16,028 nt of DNA, taken from assembly GCA_007695205.1 (NCBI GenBank), contig REEF01000395.1, positions 1 to 16,028 on the forward strand. The letters run 5' to 3'. Below, piece by piece: positions 7,454 to 14,361 of the stretch. The notes beneath the pieces are model-generated. The model saw only the letters and a program-made list of their open reading frames with translations, was not told where the DNA came from and made no database searches. Numbering within the stretch: the first letter of the stretch is position 1; each line of letters opens with the position of its first letter. The stretch is from Planctomycetaceae bacterium. GTDB lineage: Bacteria > Planctomycetota > Planctomycetia > Pirellulales > Pirellulaceae. Position numbers and translations under genes: made by a program.

Positions 7454-7465
7454 CGGCGATCGCCG
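7454..7465. promoter_or_regulatory. 12-bp perfect palindrome in the sucA leader (operator candidate)
   Basis: CGGCGATCGCCG is fully self-complementary. It lies about 24 bases after the putative -10 box and 35 bases before the sucA start. An alternative pairing, TTCCGG (7442-7447) with CCGGAA (7463-7468), overlaps it. It could bind a dimeric regulator or form a hairpin. In this GC-rich genome it may also be chance. Confidence 0.25.
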
Positions 7466-7500
7466 GAAAGTAAATCGGTTGTTTTGATAAATCCTGTCAG

Positions 7501-10311
7501 ATGGGCTGGCGAGGCATGGACGACTGGCGCAACGCGTTGAACACGGCGTATCTCGAGCGGTTGTACGCCGACTATATCAGCAACCCGGAAAACGTTTCTC
7601 CAGACTGGAGGCAATGGTTTGAATCCCTAAACGAAGGGGTCGGGCAAAACAATCATGCTCCCTTGGGACCGTCGTTCGCTCCGGCGACGATCTTCAGGCC
7701 GCCCTCCGGTAGCGATTCGGCTGCGATGGAGGACAAACTCCATCTGGCTCGGCTTCAAGAACGTTTCGACATCCTGGTTCGAAATTACCGAGTGCGCGGG
7801 CACATCATCGCGCGGGTCGATCCGCTGGGTCGTCGGAATCCTCGACCGTTCGAGCTGGACTTGGACTACTACGGGATCACCCAAGCGGATTTGGATTCGC
7901 AGGTGTCGACCAAGGCCATTCGCGGATCGAACGTGCAGACGTTGCGCGAGGTGATCGCGCGCCTGGAGGAGAGCTACTGCGGTGCGATCGGTGCCCAATT
8001 CATGCACATCGACGAATTGGAGACCCGACGCTGGTTGCAGCGCCGGATGGAAAACCGCGAGCATCGGCTGCGTTTGAACTATCAGCAGCAAGTCCGGATC
8101 CTGACCAAATTGACCGATGCGGTGATCTTCGAACAGTTCGTTCGCACGAAATACGTCGGCATGAAGACGTTTTCCTTGGAAGGGGCCGAGACGGTCATCC
8201 CGTTGTTGGATCTGGCCATCGAAAAACTGGCGCTGCAAGGCGTGCGCGAAATCGTGATGGGCATGGCCCACCGCGGCCGCTTGAACGTGCTGGCCAATAT
8301 TTTGGGCAAGCACTACCACGACATTTTCCGCGAGTTCGAAGACGTCGATGGATCCCTGAATAACAATCGGGGCGATGTAAAGTACCATTTGGGTTATCAC
8401 AATTACTGCACGACGGCGACGGGTCACGAGGTTCATATCTCGTTGGGCTTCAATCCGTCCCATCTGGAGTTTGTCAATCCGGTGACGTTGGGGCGATGTC
8501 GCGGCAAGCAGGACCGTTTCGGCGACACGCAGCGCAAGGTGGCTGCGACGTTGCTGATCCACGGGGATGCGGCGTTTGCGGGCGAGGGGATCGTGCAGGA
8601 GACGCTGAACTTGAGTCAACTGCCTGACTATGCGGTCGGCGGGACGATTCACATCATCATCAACAATCAGATCGGTTTTACGACACCACCCCACGAAGGC
8701 CGATCGTGCGTCTATGCCACTGACGTGGCGAAAATGTTGCAGATCCCAATTTTCCACGTCAACGGCGAGGACCCCGAGGCGGTGGCTCAAGTCGTTGACA
8801 TGGCATTGGACTTTCGAGCCGCATTCCGTCGAGACGTCATAATCGACATGTACAGCTTCCGACGTTGGGGACACAACGAGGGCGATGAACCAGCGTTCAC
8901 CCAACCGCTGATGTACACGGCGATCGAAAAGCGGCCGACGGTCCGTCAGGGTTACCTGAACCAATTGATGCAGTTGGGAATGGTCTCGCAAGACGAAGCG
9001 GACGATATCGCCGAACGACGCTACGAGATCCTCGAGCAGGAACTCAAGCTGGCCCGGCGTAGCGATTATTCGCCAAATCCGGGGACTCTCGAAACGATGT
9101 GGCAGGGCTATATCGGCCAGGCGGATAGCTCGGTCGACGAGGTGGATACGGCGGTTGATCGTGAAGATCTGTCTCGCTACATGGAGCGACTGGCTACGGT
9201 TCCAGAAGATTTTCACGTGCATAAGAAACTGCGGCGAGTGCTGAACAACCGTCGCGCGATGGGCACCGGTGACAAGCCGCTGGATTGGGCGTCCGCAGAA
9301 CTGCTGGCCTTGGCTTCGGTTCTGGCCGAAGGCTATCGCGTGCGGTTTTCCGGCCAGGATTCTCAGCGTGGAACCTTCAGCCAACGGCATGCGGTGCTGC
9401 ACGACACGACCGACGGTCGTACGTACATGGCCTTGCGGGATATCTGTCCGGATCAGGCGACGGTCGAAATGATCAACAGCCCGTTGTCCGAGGCGGGAGT
9501 GTTGGGATTCGAGTATGGGTACAGCCTGGTCTTTCCGGATGGGCTGGTGCTCTGGGAAGCACAGTTCGGCGATTTTGCCAACGCGGCCCAGGTGATCATC
9601 GACCAGTTCATCGCCAGCGCCGAAGACAAGTGGCGACATCTCAGCGGATTGGTCATGTTGCTGCCTCACGGTTTCGAGGGGCAGGGGCCGGAACACTCCA
9701 GCGCTCGATTGGAACGTTTCCTGGTTCTCGCCGCCGAAGACAACATGCAGATCGTCATGCCCAGTACGCCCGCCCAGCATTTTCATGCATTGCGACGTCA
9801 GGTAGTGCGGTCCTGGCGCAAGCCGTTGGTCGTGTTCACGCCCAAGAGTCTCTTGCGTCATCCCCGGACGGTTTCGGAACTGGACGATTTCGCGGTCGGC
9901 CGATTCCAGCGCGTCCTGCCCGATCCCGACACCGACCCGAAACACATCCAGCGTGTGCTGCTGTGCAGCGGCAAGATGTACTACGATCTGGACGAAGCGC
10001 GACGTAAAAGTGAACGGCACGATGTGGCCTTGGTGCGTCTGGAACAATTCTATCCGCTGCCCGATGTCCATGTGTTGGACGCCTTGAACGTCTATGGCGA
10101 GGGAACTCCGGTCTATTGGGTCCAAGAGGAACCTGAGAATATGGGCGCCTGGGGTTTTCTTCGCTGGCGTCTGGGCGAGAAGCTGCAAGACCGTTATCCG
10201 TTTGCCGGGATCACGCGGCCAGCGTCCGCCAGTCCGGCTACGGGGTCGAGTAGTTCGCATCGTGCGGAACAACAGGTGTTGATCGAAAAAGCGTTCGGCG
10301 ACATGGTCTGA
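7501..10311 (+). CDS. sucA: 2-oxoglutarate dehydrogenase E1 component
   Basis: At 936 residues this is the size of bacterial SucA/OdhA. It decarboxylates 2-oxoglutarate with thiamine diphosphate and passes the succinyl group to the E2 lipoyl domain. The N-terminal segment LNTAYLERLYADYISNPENVSPDWRQWF is the E2-binding motif typical of OGDH E1. Further on are GMAHRGRLNVLANILGK (near residue 253), the thiamine-diphosphate region HGDAAFAGEGIVQETLNL with NNQIGFTT (about 353-392), HVNGEDPEAV, the transketolase-like C-terminal half with GQGPEHSSARLERF (about 727), and the RPASASPATGS tail. The ATG at 7501 has no clear ribosome binding site; an in-frame ATG at 7516 is an alternative. It heads a three-gene set with sucB and lpd. 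A long antisense open frame is only a codon-use shadow. Confidence 0.96.
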   Translation: MGWRGMDDWRNALNTAYLERLYADYISNPENVSPDWRQWFESLNEGVGQNNHAPLGPSFAPATIFRPPSGSDSAAMEDKLHLARLQERFDILVRNYRVRGHIIARVDPLGRRNPRPFELDLDYYGITQADLDSQVSTKAIRGSNVQTLREVIARLEESYCGAIGAQFMHIDELETRRWLQRRMENREHRLRLNYQQQVRILTKLTDAVIFEQFVRTKYVGMKTFSLEGAETVIPLLDLAIEKLALQGVREIVMGMAHRGRLNVLANILGKHYHDIFREFEDVDGSLNNNRGDVKYHLGYHNYCTTATGHEVHISLGFNPSHLEFVNPVTLGRCRGKQDRFGDTQRKVAATLLIHGDAAFAGEGIVQETLNLSQLPDYAVGGTIHIIINNQIGFTTPPHEGRSCVYATDVAKMLQIPIFHVNGEDPEAVAQVVDMALDFRAAFRRDVIIDMYSFRRWGHNEGDEPAFTQPLMYTAIEKRPTVRQGYLNQLMQLGMVSQDEADDIAERRYEILEQELKLARRSDYSPNPGTLETMWQGYIGQADSSVDEVDTAVDREDLSRYMERLATVPEDFHVHKKLRRVLNNRRAMGTGDKPLDWASAELLALASVLAEGYRVRFSGQDSQRGTFSQRHAVLHDTTDGRTYMALRDICPDQATVEMINSPLSEAGVLGFEYGYSLVFPDGLVLWEAQFGDFANAAQVIIDQFIASAEDKWRHLSGLVMLLPHGFEGQGPEHSSARLERFLVLAAEDNMQIVMPSTPAQHFHALRRQVVRSWRKPLVVFTPKSLLRHPRTVSELDDFAVGRFQRVLPDPDTDPKHIQRVLLCSGKMYYDLDEARRKSERHDVALVRLEQFYPLPDVHVLDALNVYGEGTPVYWVQEEPENMGAWGFLRWRLGEKLQDRYPFAGITRPASASPATGSSSSHRAEQQVLIEKAFGDMV

Positions 10312-10373
10312 CGCGATCGGACGTTTTGGTTGAAATACGAGTTCTCAATCCTTCGAAGGCGAGCAAAACGGCA

Positions 10374-11810
10374 ATGGTGCACGAACTGAAGATTCCACAA
10401 GCGGGTGAATCGATCCAGGAAGTCCAGATCGGTCAGTGGTTCAAACGTGAAGGCCAATGGGTCGAACAGGACGAGACGCTGGTCGAACTGGAAACGGACA
10501 AGGCCAGCATGGAATTGTCGGCACCTGCGGCCGGCGTGCTGACCAAGATCCTGAAAGTCGAGGGCGACCCGGCGGAGATCGACGAGGTGATCGCGCTGAT
10601 CGACGAGAAGGCCTCCGTCGAACAGAAAGCTCCGGCGGAATCGGAGCCTGGACCGCTGCCAAAGCCGATCGTGATCATGCCTGCCGCTCAACGGTTGTTG
10701 TCCGAGCACGGGCTGCAAGGTCGCGAAGTCGAAGCGACGGGCCCCGGCGGCCGACTGCTGAAAGAAGACGTACTGCGACACATCGAGCAGTCTGCGGAAG
10801 CCGAAACCGGCGAAGCCCAGGAAAAGACCGCCGCGGTTCCGGCTCCCGAAGAAGAATCGCGGCCCGCAGAAACGCCGCCAGCCGCATCACCAAATGGCGA
10901 GTCGCCAAATGCTGAGTCGCCAAATGCTGAGTCGATACCCGCTGAACCAGCAAAGAAGGAAGCGACATCCACAACGGCTGCTGCCGCCGCCCCGAAGGCC
11001 CCTTCCACGACTCAGGATACCCCGGCAGCCAAGACGCCCGAACCGTCCGCGCCGTCGCCCGTTCGACAGGAATCGCTGCCGCAAGACAGAGTGACGGCAA
11101 CCGAAGGGGCTCGGCAGGAAGAGGCCGTGCCGATGAGCCTGATCCGACGACGCATCGCCGAACGTTTGGTCCAGGCTCAACACGAAGCGGCGCTGCTGAC
11201 GACGTTCAACGAAATCGATATGTCGGCCGTGCTGCAGATGCGAAAGGACTATCGCCAGCGGTTCGAAGAAAAATTCCAGTGCAAACTGGGATTCATGTCG
11301 TTCTTTACCAAGGCGACGATCGAGGCGCTGAAGGAATTTCCCGCGTTGAACGCCGAAGTGCGGGGTCGCGAGATCATCTATCGGAATTTCTACGATGTGG
11401 GCATCGCCATCGGGAGCGGGCGTGGGTTGGTCGTTCCCGTGATTCGCAATGCGGAACGGTTGAGTTTCGCCGAGATCGAACTGCAGATCCTCGACTTTGC
11501 CAAACGCGCCGAACAGAACAAGCTTCGACCGGAAGATATGACGGGTGGGACGTTCACGATCACCAATGGCGGCGTCTACGGTTCCTTGCTGTCGACACCC
11601 ATCATCAATCCGCCACAAAGCGGCGTGTTGGGATTGCATGCGATCCAGGAGAGGCCGATTGCCGATCAGGGTCAGGTGGTGATCCGGCCGATGATGTACG
11701 TCGCACTGACCTACGATCACCGCATCGTCGATGGTCGCGAGGCGGTGACGTTCCTGCGGCGCATCAAAGACATTATCGAACAGCCAGCGCGGATGCTGCT
11801 GGAGGTCTGA
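10374..11810 (+). CDS. sucB: Dihydrolipoamide succinyltransferase (E2 of 2-oxoglutarate dehydrogenase)
   Basis: This 478-residue protein is the transacylase core of the complex, moving the succinyl group from lipoamide to CoA. The frame is open from a TTG at 10326, but the ATG at 10374 is chosen: AAGGCGAG lies 10 bases upstream and the protein then starts like other E2 enzymes (MVHELKIPQAGESI). Domains in order are a lipoyl domain (about 3-77, lipoyl-lysine K43 in ELETDKAS), a peripheral-subunit-binding domain (about 100-137, IMPAAQRLLSEHGL and GPGGRLLKEDVLRHI), a long Ala/Pro/Glu/Ser linker (about 138-255) with internal repeats, and the catalytic domain. The active-site DHRIVDG is at residues 448-454, with H449 as catalytic histidine. 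It lies 62 bp after sucA and 48 bp before lpd, so all three are probably one operon. Confidence 0.94.
   Translation: MVHELKIPQAGESIQEVQIGQWFKREGQWVEQDETLVELETDKASMELSAPAAGVLTKILKVEGDPAEIDEVIALIDEKASVEQKAPAESEPGPLPKPIVIMPAAQRLLSEHGLQGREVEATGPGGRLLKEDVLRHIEQSAEAETGEAQEKTAAVPAPEEESRPAETPPAASPNGESPNAESPNAESIPAEPAKKEATSTTAAAAAPKAPSTTQDTPAAKTPEPSAPSPVRQESLPQDRVTATEGARQEEAVPMSLIRRRIAERLVQAQHEAALLTTFNEIDMSAVLQMRKDYRQRFEEKFQCKLGFMSFFTKATIEALKEFPALNAEVRGREIIYRNFYDVGIAIGSGRGLVVPVIRNAERLSFAEIELQILDFAKRAEQNKLRPEDMTGGTFTITNGGVYGSLLSTPIINPPQSGVLGLHAIQERPIADQGQVVIRPMMYVALTYDHRIVDGREAVTFLRRIKDIIEQPARMLLEV
10890..10934 (+). repeat. Three 15-bp tandem repeats in the sucB linker
   Basis: Three head-to-tail units of 15 bases, at 10890-10904, 10905-10919 and 10920-10934, read CCAAATGGCGAGTCG once and CCAAATGCTGAGTCG twice. 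They encode PNGES-PNAES-PNAES inside the flexible Ala/Pro-rich linker. Units two and three are identical, pointing to recent slippage. A change in copy number would keep the frame and alter linker length only. Confidence 0.9.
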
Positions 11811-11858
11811 CCGACAATCATCCACGCGATTTCTAACCTTTGCTACGGAACAAGAACG

Positions 11859-13274
11859 GTGACTGAGCATTCTTTCGACCTGGTGATCCTGGGCGGCGGA
11901 CCCGGCGGATATGTCGCGGCGATCCGCGCAGCCCAACTCGGCTGGTCCGTTGCCTGCATCGACGAAAACGAACAACTGGGCGGCACGTGCTTGCGAGTCG
12001 GGTGCATTCCGAGTAAGGCGTTGCTGGAGTCCAGCGAACGCTATCACGAAGCGCTCCATGGATTGGCTCAACACGGCGTGAAGGTGGAATCCCTTGACCT
12101 GGATCTCGCGCAAATGCATCGCCGCAAGACCCAGATCGTCAAGACCCTGGCGCAGGGGATCGACGGACTATTCAAGAAAGGCAAGGTCACGCGGTTCCTC
12201 GGACGCGGCCGTCTGGATGGCCCCGGCAGCATCCTCGTCACCAGCCAGGATGGCGAACTTTCTTTGACCGCTAAAGATATCCTGATCGCCACGGGCAGCC
12301 GCCCCGCTCCGCTGCCCGGCGTGGAAGTGGATGGCGATCGCATCGGGACCAGCACCGAGGCCTTGGCGTACGATCGTGTCCCCGAACATCTGGTGGTGAT
12401 CGGTGCCGGGTACATCGGCTTGGAACTGGGCAGCGTCTGGCGCCGGTTGGGCGCTCGAGTCACGGTGCTGGAAGCCCTGGATCGGATCTTGCCCGGTATG
12501 GATCTCGAAATCGCCCAGGCGGCTCATCAGATCTTTAAGAAGCAGGGCATCGAATTCCGGTTGCAGACCCGCGTGCAACAGGCGGTGGTTCAAGACGATC
12601 GTTGCGTCGTGCGATGCGAAGATGCCGATCCGATGGAAGCGGATCGCGTTTTGCTGGCGATTGGTCGCGTTCCCAATACGGACGACCTCGGTTTGGATCG
12701 GGTAGGAATCCAGGTGGATCGGCGGGGTGAGATCGAGGTCGCGGAGAATTTTGCCACGAAGGTGCCGGGAATCTACGCGATCGGCGACTGTATCCAAGGT
12801 CCCAAGCTGGCCCACAAAGCCTCGCACGAAGCCCTGGCGTGTATCGAGAGGCTGGCCGGTGGGTACGGGCATGTGGATTACAACACGATCCCTGGTGTCG
12901 TTTACACGCACCCGGAACTGGCCGCTGTGGGGCAGACCGAAGAGCAATTGAAGGAGGAAGGTCGCGAGTATCGTCGAGGCGTCTTTCCGATGATGGCCAG
13001 CGGCCGTGCACAGACTCTGGGCGAAACGGACGGCAAGGTCAAGATCCTGGCCGATGCACAGACCGATCGGGTACTGGGCGTGCACATCCTGGGGGCTCGA
13101 GCTGGCGATTTGATCGCCGAGGCGGCGGCGGCCATGTCCTTCGGCGCCAGCAGCGAAGATCTCGCCCATCTGTGCCACGCCCATCCCACTCTGGCCGAAA
13201 CCCTGGGCGAAGCCGCACTAGCACTGCACCAGCGAGCCATCCACATTCCCTCGACCCCCCGCGTCCAAGCCTAA
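11859..13274 (+). CDS. lpd: Dihydrolipoyl dehydrogenase (E3)
   Basis: This 471-residue flavoprotein reoxidises dihydrolipoamide on E2 and reduces NAD+. It starts with GTG at 11859; GGAA lies 8 bases upstream, and the FAD-binding motif follows at the normal distance (VILGGGPGGYVAAIRAAQLG, residues 9-28). The redox disulfide is in GGTCLRVGCIPSK with C44 and C49. The NAD-binding fold shows VVIGAGYIGLELGSVWRRLG, a second FAD contact is GIYAIGDC, and the catalytic pair H442-E447 lies in HAHPTLAE near the C-terminus. Its place directly after sucA-sucB indicates that it serves the 2-oxoglutarate complex. Only two bases separate its stop from the inverted repeat of the mobile element, and no other terminator is visible. 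Confidence 0.96.
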   Translation: MTEHSFDLVILGGGPGGYVAAIRAAQLGWSVACIDENEQLGGTCLRVGCIPSKALLESSERYHEALHGLAQHGVKVESLDLDLAQMHRRKTQIVKTLAQGIDGLFKKGKVTRFLGRGRLDGPGSILVTSQDGELSLTAKDILIATGSRPAPLPGVEVDGDRIGTSTEALAYDRVPEHLVVIGAGYIGLELGSVWRRLGARVTVLEALDRILPGMDLEIAQAAHQIFKKQGIEFRLQTRVQQAVVQDDRCVVRCEDADPMEADRVLLAIGRVPNTDDLGLDRVGIQVDRRGEIEVAENFATKVPGIYAIGDCIQGPKLAHKASHEALACIERLAGGYGHVDYNTIPGVVYTHPELAAVGQTEEQLKEEGREYRRGVFPMMASGRAQTLGETDGKVKILADAQTDRVLGVHILGARAGDLIAEAAAAMSFGASSEDLAHLCHAHPTLAETLGEAALALHQRAIHIPSTPRVQA

Positions 13275-13276
13275 TT

Positions 13277-13306
13277 CGGGGTCAGGCTTGCACTTTACAC
13301 TTTACG
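13277..13306 (+). repeat. Left terminal inverted repeat of the RAYT element
   Basis: This is the exact reverse complement of 14350-14379. It begins CGGGGTCAGGCTTGCAC and ends in the 7-base sequence ACTTTAC twice in a row (13292-13298, 13299-13305). It starts two bases after the lpd stop codon. Confidence 0.95.
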
Positions 13307-13335
13307 GGAGAGGCGAATTGTAGTGGGCTGAAAGC

Positions 13336-14361
13336 ATGGCACGATCACCGAGGCTGAACTTTCCGGATGCGGTTTACCACGTCACTTCCCGAGGAAACGG
13401 ACGGACGTGGATTGTCTGCGATGATGACGACCGCGGGCGGTTCCTGCGGCAACTCGAGGACAACGTCGCAACCCACGCGGTGCGGTTGTACGCGTGGGTA
13501 CTGATGGATAACCATTTTCACCTGCTGGTGCGCACGCCGCGGGCAAACCTCTCGCAGTTCATGCAGCGGCTGAACACGAGCTACGCGCTCTACGCACGGT
13601 ACAAGCACGGCAGGCCAGGCCATCAGTTCGAGGCACGCTTCAAGGCGAAACTGGTGGAGGAGGAAAGCTACCTGCTGGCGGTAACCCGGTACATTCACCT
13701 CAACCCGATCAAGATCGCCGCTTGCCGGCATTTGAGCAAGGCTGAGCGGATCCGGTGGCTGGAAGGCTACCGGTGGAGCAGCTATCCTGGATACGTGGCA
13801 AAACGCAACTCGCAAGATTTCGTCTGCTACGACGTGCTCCGAGAGTACGGTGCGACACTTGCAGCGGCGCGGCGTCGCTATCGGGCATACGTCCATGCGT
13901 GCGTCATGGAAGACGACCAACCCTTGCTGGAAGCGATGCGAGCCAGCCGATATGCCATTGGCGAAGCGACCTTTATCGACGAAACCGAGCAGCGACTGGG
14001 CGAGTTGCGAACGGGCAGGGTGCAGGATAAGGACCTGGCGCTACCGGTCGTCACGGTCGCCTTCGACACGATCGATCGGTGCGTGGCGGAGCGGTACGGA
14101 ATCGATCCGAAGCAACTGAAGCAGCACGGCCGGCGGGCAGGCATGGCCAAGGCGGTGGCAGTGGAATTGTCCTGCATGCTGACGGGCGAAAGTGCCCGGA
14201 CGGTGGGGCTCCATTACGGCGGCATCAGTTGCTCGGCGGTCGGCAATATCCGACGGAAGGTGCGTGAAGGCCAGTTCGATATCCGGTCCGACCTGGACCA
14301 TTTGCTGTCGCGCATCCGCACAGCCCACGTCGAAAGTACTGCAAACGAACGTAAAGTGTAA
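13336..14361 (+). CDS. REP-associated tyrosine transposase (RAYT, Y1/HUH family)
   Basis: The 341-residue product has an N-terminal Y1 transposase domain (about 1-130) opening with PRLNFPDAVYHVTSRGNGR, as in RAYT proteins. The metal-binding HUH motif is H60-F61-H62 in MDNHFHLLV. The likely nucleophile is Y112 in EESYLLAVTRYIHLNP, about 50 residues after the HUH motif as in the E. coli RAYT; Y119 is less likely. A C-terminal part (about 245-325), containing ERYGIDPKQL, ELSCMLTGESARTVGLHYGG and SAVGNIRRKV, resembles a DnaA-type helix-turn-helix DNA-binding domain. Such enzymes cut and rejoin single-stranded DNA at hairpin repeats. The frame is complete, and its TAA stop (14359-14361) lies inside the right inverted repeat. 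The ribosome binding site is weak. The last 137 bases overlap the antisense GH99-like reading frame. Confidence 0.92.
   Translation: MARSPRLNFPDAVYHVTSRGNGRTWIVCDDDDRGRFLRQLEDNVATHAVRLYAWVLMDNHFHLLVRTPRANLSQFMQRLNTSYALYARYKHGRPGHQFEARFKAKLVEEESYLLAVTRYIHLNPIKIAACRHLSKAERIRWLEGYRWSSYPGYVAKRNSQDFVCYDVLREYGATLAAARRRYRAYVHACVMEDDQPLLEAMRASRYAIGEATFIDETEQRLGELRTGRVQDKDLALPVVTVAFDTIDRCVAERYGIDPKQLKQHGRRAGMAKAVAVELSCMLTGESARTVGLHYGGISCSAVGNIRRKVREGQFDIRSDLDHLLSRIRTAHVESTANERKV

Larger units (their letters stand above)
7205..7500. other. 296-bp intergenic region between hisB and sucA
   Basis: No gene was seen here. The stretch looks more AT-rich than its neighbours. It holds a 10-bp direct repeat GATGGGTTCT (7241-7250 and 7324-7333), an imperfect inverted repeat CATTTC/GAAATG (7269-7274 and 7295-7300), a putative promoter near 7402-7430 and a palindrome at 7454-7465. 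No convincing intrinsic terminator for hisB was found. Confidence 0.6.

Noticed and set aside
7627..10272. 881-codon open frame antisense to sucA
   Set aside because: It mirrors the sucA coding frame almost end to end, resembles no protein family, and lacks a ribosome binding site. GC-rich codon use explains it, since the plus-strand protein is unmistakably SucA.
10887..12119. 410-codon minus-strand frame across sucB and lpd
   Set aside because: It is antisense to two well-identified enzymes, and its translation has no recognisable domain.
13294..13323. TTTACACTTTAC in the left inverted repeat as a -35 region (it resembles the lac promoter)
   Set aside because: No acceptable -10 hexamer lies 16-18 bases downstream, so a promoter for the transposase cannot be supported here.
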